This document shows, one piece after another, positions 1 through 13,440 of a stretch of 64,000 bases of DNA; position 1 is the first letter of the stretch, and each line of letters starts with the position of its first letter. The stretch lies in NCBI RefSeq assembly GCF_964340395.1, contig NC_135561.1, positions 23,345,486 to 23,409,485 of the forward strand. The letters are read 5' to 3'. The DNA is from Glandiceps talaboti. Its lineage: Eukaryota > Hemichordata > Enteropneusta > Spengelidae. The translations under genes were made by a program, and so were the position numbers. The notes beneath the pieces are model-generated. The model was not told where the DNA came from. It did not search any database and saw nothing but the letters and a program-made list of their open reading frames with translations.

Positions 1-147
1 TTAGTATAGTGTGAATGAACTTGGAAAAAGTTGTTACTATAGTAACCAACATACGCTATATCAAGAACAACTCAAATCAACATGTTCCAGTCTTCATACA
101 TTTCTGATATTAGGTAGAATAGAATAGGATAGAAAAACGAGAGGTTA

Positions 148-210
148 AGTTGTTGTAGTTGTTGTTGTTTTTGTTGTTGTTTTTGTTGTTGCTGCTCCTG
201 CTGTTGCTGC

Positions 211-247
<37 letters not shown>

Positions 248-282
248 ATTATTATTGTTGTTGTTGTTGTTGCTGCTGCTGG

Positions 283-322
<40 letters not shown>

Positions 323-349
323 GGTAGTGTTGTTGTTGTTGTTGCTGTT
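148..349. repeat. (GTT)n trinucleotide microsatellite
   Basis: Uninterrupted or lightly interrupted GTT/TTG triplets with occasional GCT, ATT and GGT variants. On the plus strand it reads as a poly-leucine frame, which is a trivial result of the triplet. There is no start context, splice border or conserved flank, so it is scored as a simple repeat and not as coding. Confidence 0.95.
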
Positions 350-1646
350 TGTATCCTATTTTCATATGGTTGTTCTAAATAAGCCGGTATGCATACGTCA
401 TTTTGACATTAGTTATGTAAATGTCAAAATTTTGGCTTGCTACAACTTATCTGAAATAAGATTGTGTATTTGGCGGTAGGGAAATCATGTTGTATATATA
501 TCGGAAGTACATGGTGTATGCATATTTGTGTGTGGCTGGCTAATGAACTGTACACCCTGAAGTCGTTTTTACTTCAGATAATCTAGTTTGCATAATTATA
601 TTGTTGGTATTATTTTGATAAAACGATTAACTTCAATTCACTGACAGTTATGTAGTACTAATAATTAAAGTTGTCAAGCACCAGTTTTGTATCAGAAACA
701 TAGAAATAATAAGTGAGTTGATCAGATTAAAGGAGTTGCTGGTAATGTAGCTATTGAATGGGTGGTTTCAAATAGAGACACATAATGTACCATATCAGAG
801 TAAGGACAACGTACATACATACGTCATGGCCATAATTATGATTAAGGTCATTTATTATTGCATGGGCTTTACTGCTAATTTAATGTCTTTAGATATCTAC
901 CATGAAATTTATTTATTTATACATTTCTATACAGCCAAATGTTCGGACGAATGTTGCTTTTTATGAGGCATTCCATGAGAACACTTTCTGTAATTGCCAA
1001 GACAACAAGTTTCGTGTACCAGGCCCGGCAGACAATTTTCTTCCCAGACCCACTCAGAGAAATATATAGTTAAGACGGGTTATAAGGTTTCAATGACAGT
1101 ATTATAATGTATGTCAGTGATTTATATCCACTGTCATCAATCGCTAACAAGCCAAACAAATACCATCACGTGATAATATAGATAAATTAGAAGGTTGTGT
1201 TGACCTGCAATGTCAAACTGCATCGAGTATACAAGAATACCGGAGACATTTTCCTGTAATGTGTGTAAGGGAACTATTAGATGTACCGGTGTGTGTTTAA
1301 TGTGGACATATATATGATTGAGGATTGGGTATTTATTTAGAATTTTAATTTATGAATCAATTTCATCATATCTTCCTACTTAAAAAATCAATGTTAAACA
1401 ACACAATCCTTGTTTGTAACCCAATACATTGCAAAATATTACTTATTGTACGCACAGTAATACACTTTTTACCTTTATTCAATGTAATGACTTACAAACA
1501 CAGACTCGGTCAATGTTGTTTCATATTGATTTGGCAAGTAGGAATTGATGATAAACTTGTTTTATGAATTAAAAATCCAAAATAAATACCCCCCCCCCCC
1601 CAATCCTCATCCATATGGCAACTTTAATGGAAATGTCATGTTGGTA
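350..1646. other. unique AT-rich spacer
   Basis: No recognisable gene or repeat family. Short open frames of 70 codons or fewer show no familiar motif. A run of 13 C lies at 1589-1601, just before the first large array. Confidence 0.6.
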
Positions 1647-4600
1647 TGGAATCATTGCTATCTAGTACAGAATCCACACTATCTCGATCTAGTATAGAAT
1701 CCATGTTATCTGTATCTAGTATAGAATCCATGTTATCTGTATCTAGTATAGAATCCATGTTATCTTTATCTAGTATATAATCCATGCTATCTGTATCTAG
1801 TATAGAATCCATGCTATCTGTATCTAGTATAGAATCCATGCTATCTGTATCTAGTATAGAATGGATGCGATCAGTATCTAGTATAGAATCCATGCTATCT
1901 GTATCTAGTATAGAATCCATGCTATCCATATCTAGTATAGAATTGATGCGATCTGTATCTAGTATATAATCCATGCTATCCGTATCTAGTATATAATTGA
2001 TGCTATCTGTATCTAGTGTAGAATTGATGCGATCTGTATCTAGTATATAATTGATGCTATCTGTATCTAGTATAGAATTGATGCGATCTGTATCTAGTAT
2101 ATAATTGATGCTATCTGTATCTAGTGTAGAATTGATGCGATCTGTATCTAGTATAGAATTGATGCTATCTGTATCTAGTATAGAATTGATGCTATCTGTA
2201 TCTAGTGTAGAATTGATGCGATCTGTATCTAGTATAGAATTGATGCTATCTGTATCTAGTGTAGAATTGATGCGATCTGTATCTAGTATAGAATCCATGC
2301 TATCTGTATCTAGTATAGAATTGATGCTATCTGTATCTAGTATAGAATTGATGCTATCTGTATCTAGTATAGAATTGATGCTATCTGTATCTAGTATAGA
2401 ATTGATGCTATCTGTATCTAGTATAGAATTGATGCGATCTGTATCTAGTGTAGAATTGATGCTATCTGTATCTAGTATAGAATTGATGCGATCTGTATCT
2501 AGTATAGAATTGATGCTATCTGTATCTAGTGTAGAATTGATGCGATCTGTATCTAGTATAGAATTGATGCTATCTGTATCTAGTATAGAATTGATGCGAT
2601 CTGTATCTAGTATAGAATTGATGCTATCTGTATCTAGTATAGAATTGATGCTATCTGTATCTAGTATATAATTGATGCGATCTGTATCTAGTATAGAATT
2701 GATGCGATCTGTATCTAGTATAGAATTGATGCTATCTGTATCTAGTATAGAATTGATGCTATCTGTATCTAGTATAGAATTGATGCTATCTGTATCTAGT
2801 ATAGAATTGATGCGATCTGTATCTAGTGTAGAATTGATGCTATCTGTATCTAGTATAGAATTGATGCGATCTGTATCTAGTATAGAATTGATGCTATCTG
2901 TATCTAGTGTAGAATTGATGCGATCTGTATCTAGTATAGAATTGATGCTATCTGTATCTAGTATAGAATTGATGCGATCTGTATCTAGTATAGAATTGAT
3001 GCTATCTGTATCTAGTATAGAATTGATGCTATCTGTATCTAGTATATAATTGATGCGATCTGTATCTAGTATAGAATTGATGCGATCTGTATCTAGTATA
3101 GAATTGATGCGATCTGTATCTAGTATAGAATTGATGCTATCTGTATCTAGTGTAGAATTGATGCGATCTGTATCTAGTATAGAATTGATGCTATCTGTAT
3201 CTAGTATAGAATTGATGCGATCTGTATCTAGTATAGAATTGATGCTATCTGTATCTAGTATAGAATTGATGCTATCTGTATCTAGTATATAATTGATGCG
3301 ATCTGTATCTAGTATAGAATTGATGCTATCTGTATCTAGTATAGAATTGATGCGATCTGTATCTAGTATAGAATTGATGCTATCTGTATCTAGTATAGAA
3401 TTGATGCGATCTGTATCTAGTATAGAATTGATGCTATCTGTATCTAGTATAGAATTGATGCTATCTGTATCTAGTATATAATTGATGCGATCTGTATCTA
3501 GTATAGAATTGATGCTATCTGTATCTAGTATAGAATTGATGCGATCTGTATCTAGTATAGAATTGATGCTATCTGTATCTAGTGTAGAATTGATGCGATC
3601 TGTATCTAGTATAGAATTGATGCTATCTGTATCTAGTATAGAATTGATGCTATCTGTATCTAGTATAGAATTGATGCGATCTGTATCTAGTGTAGAATTG
3701 ATGCGATCTGTATCTAGTATAGAATTGATGCTATCTGTATCTAGTATAGAATTGATGCGATCTGTATCTAGTATATAATTGATGCTATCTGTATCTAGTA
3801 TAGAATTGATGCTATCTGTATCTAGTATAGAATTGATGCGATCTGTATCTAGTATAGAATTGATGCTATCCTTATCTAGTATAGAATTGATGCTATCTGT
3901 ATCTAGTATATAATTGATGCGATCTGTATCTAGTATAGAATTGATGCGATCTGTATCTAGTATAGAATTGATGCGATCTGTATCTAGTATATAATTGATG
4001 CTATCTGTATCTAGTATAGAATTGATGCTATCTGTATCTAGTATATAATTGATGCGATCTGTATCTAGTATAGAATTGATGCTATCCTTATCTAGTATAG
4101 AATTGATGCTATCTGTATCTAGTATAGAATTGATGCTACCTGTATCTAGTATAGAATTGATGCTATCTGTATCTAGTGTAGAATTGATGCTATCTGTATC
4201 TAGTATAGAATTGATGCTACCTGTATCTAGTATATGATTGATGCTATCTGTATCTAGTGTAGAATTGATGCTATCTGTATCTAGTATAGAATTGATGCTA
4301 TCTGTATCTAGTGTAGAATTGATGCTATCTGTATCTAGTATAGAATTGATGCTATCTGTATCTAGTATAGAATTGATGCGATCTGTATCTAGTATAGAAT
4401 TGATGCTATCTGTGTCTAGTATATAATTGATGCTACCTGTATCTAGTGTAGAATTGATGCTATCTGTATCTAGTGTAGAATTGATGCGATCTGTATCTAG
4501 TATAGAATCCATGCTATCCGTATCTAGTATAGAATTGATGCTATCTGTATCTAGTATAGAATTGATGCTATCTGTATCTAGTATAGAATTGATGCTATCT

Positions 4601-7600
4601 GTATCTAGTATAGAATCCATGCTATCCGTATCTAGTATAGAATTGATGCTATCTGTATCTAGTATAGAATCCATGCTATCTATATCTAGTATATAATTGA
4701 TGCTATCCTTATCTAGTATAGAATTGATACTATCTGTATCTAGTATAGAATTGATGCTATCTGTATCTAGTGTAGAGTTGATGCTATCTGTATCTAGTGT
4801 AGAGTTAATGCTATCTGTATCTAGTATAGAATCCATGCTATCTGTATCTAGTATATAATTGATGCTATCTGTATCTAGTATAGAATTGATGCTATCCTTA
4901 TCTAGTATAGAATTGATGCTATCTATATCTAGTATACAATTGATGCTACCTGTATCTAGTATAGAATTGATGCTATCTGTATCTAGTATAGAATTCATGC
5001 TATCTGTATCTAGTATATAATTGATGCTATCTGTATCTAGTATAGAATCCATGCTATCTGTATCTAGTATAGAATTGATGCTATCCTTATCTAGTATAGA
5101 ATTGATGCTACCTGTATCTAGTATAGAATTGATGCTATCTGTATCTAGTATAGAATCCATGTTATCTGTATCTAGTATATGATTGATGCTATCTGTATCT
5201 AGTATAGAATTGATGCTATCTGTATCTAGTATAAAATTGATGCTATCCTTATCTAGTATAGAATTGATGCTATCTGTATCTAGTATAGAATCCATGCTAT
5301 CTGTATCTAGTATAAAATTGATGCTATCCTTATCTAGTATAGAATTGATGCTATCTGTATCTAGTATAGAATCCATGCTATCTGTATCTAGTATATGATT
5401 GATGCTATCTGTATCTAGTGTAGAATTGATGCTATTTGTATCTAGTATAGAATTGATGCTATCTGTATCTAGTGTAGAATTGATGCGATCTGTATCTAGT
5501 ATAGAATTGATGCTATCTGTATCTAGTATAGAATTGATGCTATCCTTATCTAGTATAGAATTGATGCTATCTGTATTTAGTATACAATTGATGCTACCTG
5601 TATCTAGTATAGAATTGATGCTATCTGTATCTAGTATAGAATTCATGCTATCTGTATCTAGTATATAATTGATGCTATCTGTATCTAGTATAGAATCCAT
5701 GCTATCTGTATCTAGTATAGAATTGATGCTATCCTTATCTAGTATAGAATTGATGCTACCTGTATCTAGTATAGAATTGATGCTATCTGTATCTAGTATA
5801 GAATCCATGCTATCTGTATCTAGTATATGATTGATGCTATCTGTATCTAGTATAGAATTGATGCTATCTGTATCTAGTATAAAATTGATGCTATCCTTAT
5901 CTAGTATAGAATTGATGCTATCTGTATCTAGTATAGAATCCATGCTATCTGTATCTAGTATAAAATTGATGCTATCTTTATCTAGTATAGAATTGATGCT
6001 ATCTGTATCTAGTATAGAATCCATGCTATCTGTATCTAGTATATGATTGATGCTATCTGTATCTAGTGTAGAATTGATGCTATTTGTATCTAGTATAGAA
6101 TTGATGCTATCTGTATCTAGTGTAGAATTGATGCGATCTGTATCTAGTATAGAATTGATGCTATCTGTATCTAGTATAGAATTGATGCTATCTGTATCTG
6201 GTATATAATTGATGCTATCTGTATCTAGTATAGAATTGATGCTATCTGTATCTAGTATAGAATTGATGCTATCTGTATCTAGTATAGAATTGATGCTATC
6301 TGTATCTAGTATAGAATTGATGCTATCTGTATCTAGTATATAATGGATGCTATCTGTATCTAGTATAGAATTGATGCTATCTGTATCTAGTATAGAATTG
6401 ATGCTATCTGTATCTAGTATAGAATTGATGCTATCTGTATCTAGTATAGAATTGATGCTATCTGTATCTAGTGTAGAATTGATGCGATCTGTATCTAGTA
6501 TAGAATTGATGCTACCTGTATCTAGTATAGAATCCATGCTATCTGTATCTAGTGTAGAATTGATGCGATCTGTATCTAGTATAGAATTGATGCTATCTGT
6601 ATCTAGTATAGAATCCATGCTATCTGTATCTAGTATAGAATTGATGCTACCTGTATCTAGTATAGAATTGATGCTATCTGTATCTAGTGTAGAATTGATG
6701 CGATCTGTATCTAGTATAGAATCCATGCTATCTGTATCTAGTATAGAATTGATGCGATCTGTATCTAGTATAGAATTGATGCTATCTGTATCTAGTGTAG
6801 AATTGATGCGATCTGTATCTAGTATAGAATTGATGCTACCTGTATCTAGTATAGAATTGATGCTATCTGTATCTAGTGTAGAATTGATGCGATCTGTATC
6901 TAGTATAGAATTGATGCTATCTGTATCTAGTATATAATTGATGCTACCTGTATCTAGTATAGAATTGATGCTATCTGTATCTAGTATAGAATTGATGCTA
7001 TCTGTATCTAGTGTAGAATTGATGCTATCTGTATCTAGTGTAGAATTGATGCTACCTGTATCTAGTATAGAATTGATGTTATCTGTATCTAGTATAGAAT
7101 TGATGCTACCTGTATCTAGTATAGAATTGATGCTATCTGTATCTAGTATAGAATCCATGCTATCTGTATCTAGTATAGAATTGATGCTATCTGTATCTAG
7201 TATAGAATTGATGCTATCTGTATCTAGTATAGAATTGATGCGATCTGTATCTAGTATAGAATTGATGCTACCTGTATCTAGTATAGAATTGATGCTACCT
7301 GTATCTAGTATAGAATTGATGCTATCTGTATCTAGTGTAGAATTGATGCTATCTGTATCTAGTATATAATTGATGCTACCTGTATCTAGTATAGAATTGA
7401 TGCAATCCTTATCTAGTATAGAATTGATGCTATCTGTATCTAGTATAGAATTGATGCTATCTGTATCTAGTGTAGAGTTGATGCTATTTGTATCTAGTGT
7501 AGAGTTGATGCTATCTTTATCTAGTATAGAATTGATGCTATCTGTATCTAGTGTAGAGTTGATGCTATCTGTATCTAGTATAGAATTGATGCTATCCTTA

Positions 7601-7934
7601 TCTAGTGTAGAGTTGATGCTATCTGTATCTAGTGTAGAGTTGATGCTATTTGTATCTAGTATAGAATTGATGCTATCTGTATCTAGTATATAATTGATGC
7701 TATCTGTATCTAGTATAGAATTGATGCTATCTGTATCTAGTATAGAATTGATGCTATCTGTATCTAGTATATAATTGATGCTATCTGTATCTAGTGTAGA
7801 ATTGATGCGATCTGTATCTAGTATAGAATTGATGCTACCTGTATCTAGTGTAGAATTGATGCGATCTGTATCTAGTATAGAATCCATGCTACCTTTGTCC
7901 ATTATAGAACCCATGCTATTTTTGTCCAGTACCA
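1647..7934. repeat. 27-bp minisatellite, about 230 units
   Basis: Head-to-tail 27-bp units, each containing TATCTAGTATAGAAT followed by a short variable tail. Units differ by a few recurring substitutions: GCGATC for GCTATC, TAGTGTAG for TAGTATAG, TATATAAT for TATAGAAT, CCATG for TGATG, and CCTTATC for CTGTATC. I see no length change over about 6.3 kb. On the minus strand the array is one stop-free frame of about 2,100 codons with 9-residue repeats such as ILDTDSINS. The recurring variants mostly replace amino acids (S/R, I/T, D/G, S/Y, T/K), which argues against purifying selection on a protein. Higher-order duplications of 648 bp and 378 bp are visible inside. Units at both outer edges are the most divergent, as expected from unequal exchange homogenising the centre. 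Confidence 0.97.
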
Positions 7935-8690
7935 ATGCTATCGTTATCTAGTATGGAATCCATGCTATCGTTATCTAGTATAGAATTATATTCATGCTAT
8001 CGTTATCTAGTATAAAATTATATTCATGCTATCCCGATCTAGTATAAAATTATATTCATGCTATCGTTATCTAGTATAAAATTATATTCATGCTATCGTT
8101 ATCTAGTATAACATTATATTCATGCTATCGTTATCTAGTATAAATTATATTCATGCTATCGTTATCTAGTATAAAATTATATTCATGTTATCGTTATCTA
8201 GTATAAAATTATATTCATGCTATCGTTATCTAGTATAAAATTATATTCATGCTATCCCGATCTAGTATAAAATTATATTCATGCTATCGTTATCTAGTAT
8301 AGAATCCACGCGAGACCAATCTTGTATAGAATCCATTCTATTGTTATCTAGTATACAATCCATGCTATCTCAATCTATAGTATAGAATTGATGCTACCTT
8401 TATTATCTAGTACAGAATCCACGCTATCTCGATGTAGTTTTGAATCCATGCTATCTTTATCGAGTATAGAATCCATGCTATCTCGCGCTAGTATAGAAAC
8501 CATATTATCGCGAGCTAGTACAGAATCCATGTTATCTCGATGTAGTATAGAATCCATGCTATTGTTATGTAGTGTAAAATTCATTCTATATGTACATTAT
8601 ATAGAATCCATGTTATCTGGACCAGGTATAGAATCTATGCTATCTTTATCTAGTATTGAAACCATGTCAGCTTGATATAGTATAAAATTC
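7935..8690. repeat. diverged flank of the 27-bp array with 32-bp units
   Basis: The units continue past the homogeneous array but are diverged. From about 7962 to 8300 the period becomes 32 bp, keeping the TATCTAGTAT core but ending in AAAATTATATTC. From about 8300 to 8690 irregular 27-bp units with GATC or GCGA variants return. The 32-bp period breaks any continuous reading frame. This looks like the older edge of the same array. Confidence 0.9.
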
Positions 8691-8787
8691 GAGCTATCTC
8701 GATTTGTATAAAGCCCATGCTAATATCCCCACCAAATACGAAGGCAATCGATCAGGCGATTTTTGACTTTAAATCGTTCACACACCT

Positions 8788-8797
<10 letters not shown>

Positions 8798-8858
<61 letters not shown>
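8798..8858. repeat. (CA)n microsatellite
   Basis: An unbroken run of about 30 CA dinucleotides preceded by a short GCGCGC stretch. It is a simple repeat with alternating purine-pyrimidine character. Confidence 0.97.
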
Positions 8859-8861
<3 letters not shown>

Positions 8862-10511
8862 ATTCACCATGCCTATAGCATACTAAACCTCAGTTCAGTT
8901 GTGCTAATAATACATGTAGTTTCAATCACGTAGTAAATATTTTCCTGTGTCAAGCGATCCTCGTTATTTGCTGTCTGTCTTTGCTTATTTGTTTGGTGAC
9001 ATGGGTCAAGATAAAAAAATACACATGATTTTCGTCTTGTCACCTTGAATAATGCAACATGCCATGACACGTCCATAGCCTAACGTGTAACGTCTAGTGG
9101 TAGTAACTCTTTAGTTCCGGTATATAGTTCTTCAGGTTGGTAGATACTGCTCTAAACACTTTCATATATCCCTACGAGTAACTGGTATTTAGGATTGTGT
9201 TGACACTGCCGTACTTCATAAACGATTGAGGACAAGAAATTTGATCCCGGCCATTCCAGGGTACAGTTGATCGATGCCACATTGTTTTTTCTGGAGTAAA
9301 CGTGACAAGAGTTATGTCGAAAGGAGGAAATCCGTATGGCACAGACTCAACTGAACGATGTGACAGCATAGCCAGGTGAGCTAATTAGCATATGAATGTC
9401 AACGGCACCTTTTGAGGTGCCTGGTAATCGATTGTAATGCCAACAATGTGTGGAATGTAAACGTATGTAGGCGTAGTAGGTGTGTACATATCTGTAGGCA
9501 GAACGCCCTTGTCATCGCCACACCAACGCAACTAGGCTAGGTTTTGTAGAGCAAATATGAAGAAGAGAGGCAAATAGGTTGATTTTAATTGTCACGATGC
9601 CTTTATGAAACACCAATCATGGTTTAAATTACAGTTATGTTTATAATTGCACACTTTTACTTCAGCATTACGCTAGCGCTTTGTACCCACTACATGACTC
9701 AGCATTATATACCTAGGATTTAATAAGCTTTAATCTCAATATGACGTGTATTTCCTTGGCTAAAACCTAAAATACAGGAAAATAGAAAAAAGACTCGATA
9801 TAAAGAAAATTTACCAACATCTATGTATACGTTGCATCATCAATGTTATTGTATTTGTTGTCACTGTAGACGACTATAGTGTGTTGTCAGTAATGATGTT
9901 TGAACGTGATAATAATACATAACTATAGCTAGTTGTATTCTGTTAGACGTGTACAAACCTGCCTTGTACACACACCAATGTCGACCATAACAAAACTTTA
10001 CAATTCAAATTACACCCCGTGACGCGTTCGTCAAACTGATAATCGTCTCCTTCATTGGCGCCGCCAATCAAATTGTTTCGTCTTGTTTTGCAACCAACCT
10101 CTGGTGATACACATTGTAATATATTAGCTTCTATACTCTGCTGTGTCATGTTATAGAACTACTTTAAAAGTCATTCTCACGAGCGAGTTATTTTTCCGGA
10201 AATGTGCATTATCGTTGCCGCAAAATGTATTTTAAGGAACTTGTGCGGAACATTTCCTCAGACTGGTGCTAGTTGTCTCATTCCTCTCCTCCCTCATCCC
10301 TCCTACCTAACCTCCCTACCTCTCTTTATACCTCCCTTAATATTGGCCTAATTTACATTACGTAACATTGTCGTCATCATCATCACCACCGTCCAACCTT
10401 CATCAAGGAAATCAGACAACAGCCTACTAACAAGCGACACGTGACAGGTTTGTGAGTAATATTGCATATGTGCATGTATATTTTATTTGACATGACATGT
10501 AAAAATTATAC
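8859..10511. other. unique spacer
   Basis: No repeat array and no recognised gene. A 65-codon minus-strand frame (9172-9369) reads like plausible protein but matches no family I know and lacks good splice borders. It is not called. Confidence 0.5.
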
Positions 10512-10589
10512 ATTATCTAGAGTCAAAATAACAGAAACAGAGATAAAATCATTATCTAGAGTCAAAATAACAGAAACAGTGATAAAATC
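10512..10589. repeat. 39-bp tandem duplication, 2 copies
   Basis: Two adjacent 39-bp copies beginning ATTATCTAGAGTC differ at one base (AGAGATAAA versus AGTGATAAA). This is a recent small tandem duplication. Confidence 0.95.
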
Positions 10590-10975
10590 ATCATATCAAC
10601 TCATTATTCTTTTGAAATATTCTTTTTGAGATACGACAAACTTTTATCATAAATTTCGATTGTTTTTTTAAAATTGGTTTCTAGCTTCAATTACAGATGT
10701 ATTGCTGCAATCTGTTATAGCGTGGATTTCATCACCAATAGATTTAGTATTACATAAATGACAAATTCTTTCATCCGGGGGATTCTTTGGTATCGCGTCT
10801 TTCGATTGGTAAATTATGTGCTGAGATCCTGGGCTTAGTTATGCTGATTCTGTGAGAAACATTATTTACTTGTTCTAAATATGGTTCAAATCCATAATTT
10901 GCTTTAAATTTGTTATAGGTATGCAATTTGTTGTTTACAGTTTTTTCAATCGTTGGCATCCAAATACTATCGATA

Positions 10976-10994
10976 CATGTATGTATGTATATAC

Positions 10995-11026
<32 letters not shown>

Positions 11027-11183
11027 TGTATGTATGTATGTATGTATGTATGTATGTATGCATGTATGCATGTATGTGTATGTGTGTATGTATGTATGTA
11101 TGTATGTATGTATGTATATGTGTGTGTGCATGTATGTATGTATGTATGTATGTATGTATGTATGTATGTATGTATGTATGTAT
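10976..11183. repeat. (TATG)n microsatellite
   Basis: TATG tetranucleotide tract with a few TGTG and GCATG interruptions. Both strands are open in several frames purely because of the repeat. A second tract with the complementary motif begins about 250 bp downstream. Confidence 0.96.
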
Positions 11184-11427
11184 TCATGCATGAAGGGCAG
11201 AGTATGAGTCACCGTCACGGTATAGTTAGACATAATAACATGACCAGGTACGCCCTACCATGGAAGTATAACCCTACCATCACAAACAAACTCCATGGTA
11301 GAAAAATAGAACAATTGCAACAATAATATGCATACCTCAGAACGAATCGTTCTATTTAGTTCAGATATAACATGTATGGGGGAGGGTTTAGATAATGCAG
11401 TAACTATAAACAGCATACACAAACAAA

Positions 11428-11521
11428 CAAACATACATACATACACATACACACTACGCACGCACATACACATACATACATACATACATACATACATACA
11501 TACATACATACATACATACAT

Positions 11522-11561
<40 letters not shown>

Positions 11562-11742
11562 ACATACATACATACATACATACATACATACACACACACA
11601 TGCATGCATGCATGCATACAAGTACATGCACACATGAACACATACACATGCGCTCGCGCGCGCACACACAACACACATTGGCATGTGAACACAAGCAAAC
11701 ACACACACACACACACATACACACACACACACACACACACAT
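11428..11742. repeat. compound (CATA)n/(CA)n microsatellite
   Basis: CATA tetranucleotides interleaved with CA runs and a GCAT block. It contains two copies, about 63 bp apart, of a non-repetitive segment beginning ATTGGCATG, which indicates an internal segmental duplication. It is the complement of the TATG tract at 10976-11183. Confidence 0.95.
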
Positions 11743-13292
11743 TGGCATGCGAACACAAGCAAACACTTGAATGTGAACACAGCCTTCCATTATATCCACT
11801 ATGTATGTATTACTCTGCAAACACCTTGTTTACCAAACACTTTATTTACTAACACTAACCAGGTGTACTCTCGGTGAGGCAACCATTGTTCGATCGGTTA
11901 TTCACACCTATCAGTATCATTAAGTTACATGCGTTCAGATTGCAGTCACCGGCATATTGGAGGACAGTCTAAGGTGTCATTCTTTCCTTTGGTGAAAATG
12001 ACAGTGGTTACAATAGTATAAATGGAGTAGCATATATACACGGTATACAACTTTCAAGAAGTGAGATGTGTGTCTGCATCCGATAGCAGTGTTGCGACGA
12101 AGCGATAAATCGTATACATGAGATATAGGACTTATTCCTGAATGAATATCACTGGTATATGCAATTATAATCCCTGGAGTTGGGCTATGATGCAATCATA
12201 AACCCCGGAGTGGGGCTATGATGCAACATATCTAGATATTAATCAAGTGTTACTGAAATACCGAGTGGTTTGAAATTTGCATACACCCCTGAAACAACAA
12301 TGAAACAAAGACAACAATGAAAGCACATATCTCAATATAGTAAATGTTACATATTAACAGTGGATGTAATGTCACAATGAGTAATCTCTATTATAGTATA
12401 TTTGTTTTACGACATTATGCTATACTATACTGTATACCGTCTATAGCATGGAAACATATAACACGTGGAGAATAGTGGCTGAACAAGGCTGAAGTCGGGG
12501 ATATTTGTACAATAAGTGAATGAGTAAGAAATGAAAGGAGAAAATGCGTTGATGTCGTGTACAGAATATTCGACATGGTGTCATTATTCCAATACGTATT
12601 AGGGTACTGTACAAAGTTGGAAATGGGAGTAACAATGTAGCCTGCAATGAAGGTCAGTTGATAGATAGATCCATTTGACGACATCGACTTCGTCGCCACA
12701 GGGTTATCACGAACGGGTCAGGGCGTGGTCGAGTTATGAGCGTGTTTCCAGTCATCACTGTAACCCTACAACCCTGTCTGTACAAAGTTGAACAGTGTTG
12801 AGTTTAACCACAGACTTACTTGTCCGTGGTTAAACTTTCTGTAGACACTTCATTTTTACGTCATAAAGTTTCCCGTCAAATTCACGACGACGGTGACCAG
12901 GTGACAATATTGAGTGTACTGCTATGCGGTCAAAATTTAATGTCCGTGATGAAACGACTGCTTTTTTGGTAGTTTGATATATGAATATCAGTACCGTAGC
13001 CTGGGGGGGGGGGGCAAGGTTTTTAGAAAAAGGGAAAGAAAAAAAGTATTAACATAATCCAGACAATAAGGCTATCAGTATGAACTGAATCAAATAAATA
13101 TGTTATTTCCCAATATTTTGCTCATCCAAGGAAAAAACAAGTGATCTAAAGGGGCTTGACAAAACCCTTAGGTCACGAGTATATTCCAGCTGAATGAATG
13201 AAAATATGGAGAGTAACACAATTATACCAGCTCCAGTAATACCAACGAAAAACGGGGAAAGTAATTTTGAACATTTCTACTCATTTCCAACA
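11743..13292. other. unique spacer with one short hairpin
   Basis: No gene recognised. At 12802-12835 an inverted repeat of 13 bp with one mismatch (GTTTAACCACAGA and its partner) brackets an 8-nt loop. A run of 12 G lies at 13003-13014. Confidence 0.6.
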
Positions 13293-13440
13293 CACACAGC
13301 AAAACCGGTGACGTAGACACGCGTTGTCGTGACACATACACAGCAGAACCGGTGACGTAGACACGCGTTGTCGTGACACATACACAGCAGAACCGGTGAC
13401 GTAGACACGCGTTGTCGTGACACATAAACGCGTTGTCGTG
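13293..13440. repeat. 44-bp tandem repeat, about 3.3 units
   Basis: Units contain ACCGGTGACGTAGACACG and GTTGTCGTGACAC. Copies start at 13301, 13345 and 13389, and a partial unit follows. The unit is rich in CpG compared with its surroundings. Confidence 0.93.

Noticed and set aside
159-479. Poly-leucine frame
   Set aside because: Translation of a GTT microsatellite.
9172-9391. 65-codon minus frame of protein-like composition
   Set aside because: No donor or strong acceptor, no recognised domain, and a length expected by chance.
11255-11852. Cys/Val/Tyr-rich and His/Thr-rich frames on both strands
   Set aside because: Translations of CATA and CA microsatellites. The same holds at 10771-11326, 32761-32952, 36632-37052 and 44730-45148.
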